A DNA stretch of 28,245 nucleotides from Haplomitrium mnioides (Eukaryota; Marchantiophyta; Haplomitriopsida; Calobryales), in NCBI GenBank assembly GCA_049999725.1, contig JBNGIS010033773.1, forward strand, positions 1-28,245, read 5' to 3'. Positions within the stretch are counted from its first letter, which is position 1, and each line of letters begins with the position of its first letter. A program made the position numbers and the translations under genes. Below, piece after piece: positions 26,418-28,245 of the stretch. The notes beneath the pieces were generated by a model. It searched no databases. It had not been told where the DNA came from and worked only from the letters and a program-made list of their open reading frames with translations.

Positions 26418-28245
26418 AGGTGTCTGACCAGCATGAGGATCTGCAGTCAGCTACTGACCACAATAGGGAGTGACCCCAACCTAGTTTACCCAATGGTCTA
26501 GCTTGGCTGGCTTTGTACAGTAAGAACGTTTTGCATGTTGAGTCCCCTGGCAGAACCGTCTTCATAATCCACTTCCCCAGCAGGGCTTGAATCTGCGCAA
26601 ATATATCTCTCAGTCCCAAACCCCCTTCTTTCTTCCTCTTCACACATGTTTCCCATGCCACCGGAGCTCTGCAGTTTTCCCCGTTTCCTGACCAAAGGAA
26701 GTTTCTCACCAGCTGTTTGATTTCTTTAAGGGGGGAAATCCCCCCTGCCCAACAAGAAGCAAAGTACCAGATGGATCCCAGAAGGGTTTGATTGACGATT
26801 AGCAGTCTTCCTGGCAGGCTAATATATCTGTTGCACCAAAACTTGAGCTTTGACCTGATTCTGTCCACCAAGATGTTCTTAATTGCTGGTAGACTACTTT
26901 GAAGGCTGAACGGAATACCTAGGAATTTCAAGACTGTATATTTTTCTGCCCATTTCCAGTTGGTGCTCACGTCCCACCTTTGCGGCTTGGGTCGGGGGCT
27001 GATCCAAATAGCAGATGTTTTCTCCCAGTTGATATTCTGTCCAGTAGCCTTGGAGAAGATGCTCAGCAGGTCTACTGCCTTCTTCAGGTTCTGTTCTTCT
27101 CCTGCCAAGGATAGAAGAGTGTCATCCGCATATTGGGAGAAAAGATGACTCCTGCCCAAGGGGATAGAGATCCCTTTTACTTGTTCATTGAGCGCTGCAT
27201 TATTGAGAAGGTGTCCCAGTGCATCTGCCATCACAAGATATAGAAAAGCAGCTAGAGGGCAGCCTTGGCGAACAGATCGCTGGACCCTGATGGAGCGGGA
27301 GGGGATGCCATTAAGGTTGGTAGTTGAAGTGGCATTAGTTGTTGTCACCTTCACATAGCCAATGAATTTTTGACTGAACCCCATGGCCTCTAAAGCTTTG
27401 AACAAGAACTCCCAGTCCACTGTGTCATAAGCTTTCTCAAAATCCACTTTCAGGAAAACACACTCTTGTCCTGATGAGAGAGCCCAATCCTTGGTCTCAA
27501 TTGCAGAGATCACATTGTCCAGTATGTATCTATTTGGCAGAAAGGCTGACTGCTCTGTATTAATGATTCCTGTCAGAACTTTTTGCAGCCTACACGCCAT
27601 CACTTTGGCAAAGATCTTGTAAGAGGTATTCAGAAGGGAAATGGGTCTCCAGTTGGAGACTAGCGTCTTATCGCCACCCTTGTCAATCAAGGAGATTGTG
27701 CCTTTGTTGAGCTCAACACTGAACCATTGTCTTCTGACAGCTTCCGAGATCATGGCTGTGTAGTCTTTGGCGATCCATTTCCAGCAGCATTTGTAGAATT
27801 CGCTAGGGAGACCATCTGGTCCTGGTGATTTAAGCCCTCCCATACTCGCCAGGGCCTTCTTGAATTCTTCTTCCCCGGGAGGGTCTTCCAGCCAGGTTCG
27901 CTGAGCAGGGGAGATGCGTGAGGGGATGTGCCTGAGAGTCTCTTCTAGGGCAATCGCTCTTAGCGGATCGTCTGCCCTGTGGCTAAAAATGCTGGACAGA
28001 TAGTCTACTAACCTCTTTTCTTTGTCCTTCCACTCAAAGAGTTCTTCTTGTGCAGGCCCCTTTAGTTCTACGATCTCTGCAGAAGCTTTGCGATCCTGGA
28101 GAGTGCTGAAAAAGAACTTGTTCATGTTATCCCCCTCTTCAAACCACTTCACACTTGATCGGATCCTGGCTCCTTTGGCCCTGTAATCTTCCAAGAGCTC
28201 CAGAGCTATCGTTTGCCTGTCTAGTTCCTGTTGGAGACGAGTGTT
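26418..28245 (-). pseudogene. LINE-B ORF2 reverse transcriptase domain, runs off edge
   Basis: Open on the minus strand from the right edge for about 600 codons. RT motifs in order: SPGPDGLPSEFYKCCW, NWRPISLLNTSYKIFAKVMA, QSAFLPNRYILDNV, KVDFEKAYDTVDWEF, RQGCPLAAFLYLVM, YADD at 27121-27132, and LKFLGIPF. LPGRLLIVNQTLL and a Trp-rich RNFLWSG segment follow, as in plant L1 ORF2. The endonuclease would lie beyond 28245. The frame stays open to 26248, but codons left of 26418 are antisense LINE-A tail and 3' UTR, not LINE-B. The RT core shows no stop, so this copy is younger or better kept than the others, though split by LINE-A. Confidence 0.9.

Noticed and set aside
26418-28245. Bacterial group II intron or retron RT
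   Set aside because: Motif order and the plant L1 features (SPGPDGLPSEFY, KAYDTVDW, LPGRLLIVNQTLL) match plant non-LTR elements, and the window has plant exons and telomere repeats.

Overview
This window is nuclear DNA from a land plant with a large, repeat-rich genome. Three things support this. There is an Arabidopsis-type (CCCTAAA)n array. Two spliced exons encode a plant-like CWC22 splicing factor. Everything else is nested, mostly decayed retrotransposons. A fern, lycophyte or gymnosperm-like genome is my inference; I cannot name the species. There are no bacterial-type operons, CRISPR arrays or rRNA/tRNA genes. Family names used here (Copia-1, Copia-2, LINE-A, LINE-B, LINE-C) are local labels.

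Layout. 1-4120 (-): Copia-1, a Ty1/copia element running off the left edge, with three in-frame stops and a mutated RT active site. 4121-4485: unassigned. 4486-5147 (+): 3' part of LINE-C, a non-LTR element ending in a (TATTC)n tail. 5148-5317 (-): a Copia-2-type gag scrap. 5318-9792 (-): a LINE-B copy split by a LINE-A copy (5724-8978, 16-bp target duplication), which is itself split by another LINE-B copy (6481-7302). 9793-9842: a tiny LINE-C tail. 10163-16925 (+): Copia-2, with both LTRs, PBS and PPT; its 3' LTR is split by a LINE-B copy (13-bp target duplication) and its gag by a ~95-bp LINE-B tail. 16926-20300: the only probable host-gene segment, with two CWC22 exons (18261-18363, 18608-18918) among duplications and small LINE insertions. 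20781-22134: LINE-C fragments and an inverted Copia-2-family LTR remnant interrupted by LINE-C copies. 22190-28245 (-): a long LINE-B copy running off the right edge, split by a complete-looking LINE-A copy with an intact 482-codon ORF1 (24672-26120) and a telomere-like array at its 5' side.

How the parts relate. LINE-B is a plant L1-type element with an RT/zinc-finger ORF2. LINE-A encodes only an ORF1 (DUF4283-like region plus CCHC knuckle). It passes straight into a 3' UTR that resembles the LINE-B 3' UTR and ends in the same AATAAA/poly(A) context. Two copies share this ORF1-to-3'UTR structure, so LINE-A looks like a coding but non-autonomous partner of LINE-B, comparable to mammalian HAL1. 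This is the most interesting system in the window. Next are the Copia-2 primer site, which matches the anticodon region of initiator tRNA-Met (half-tRNA priming), and its LTR, which carries an ABRE/G-box palindrome and an RY (CATGCATG) palindrome.
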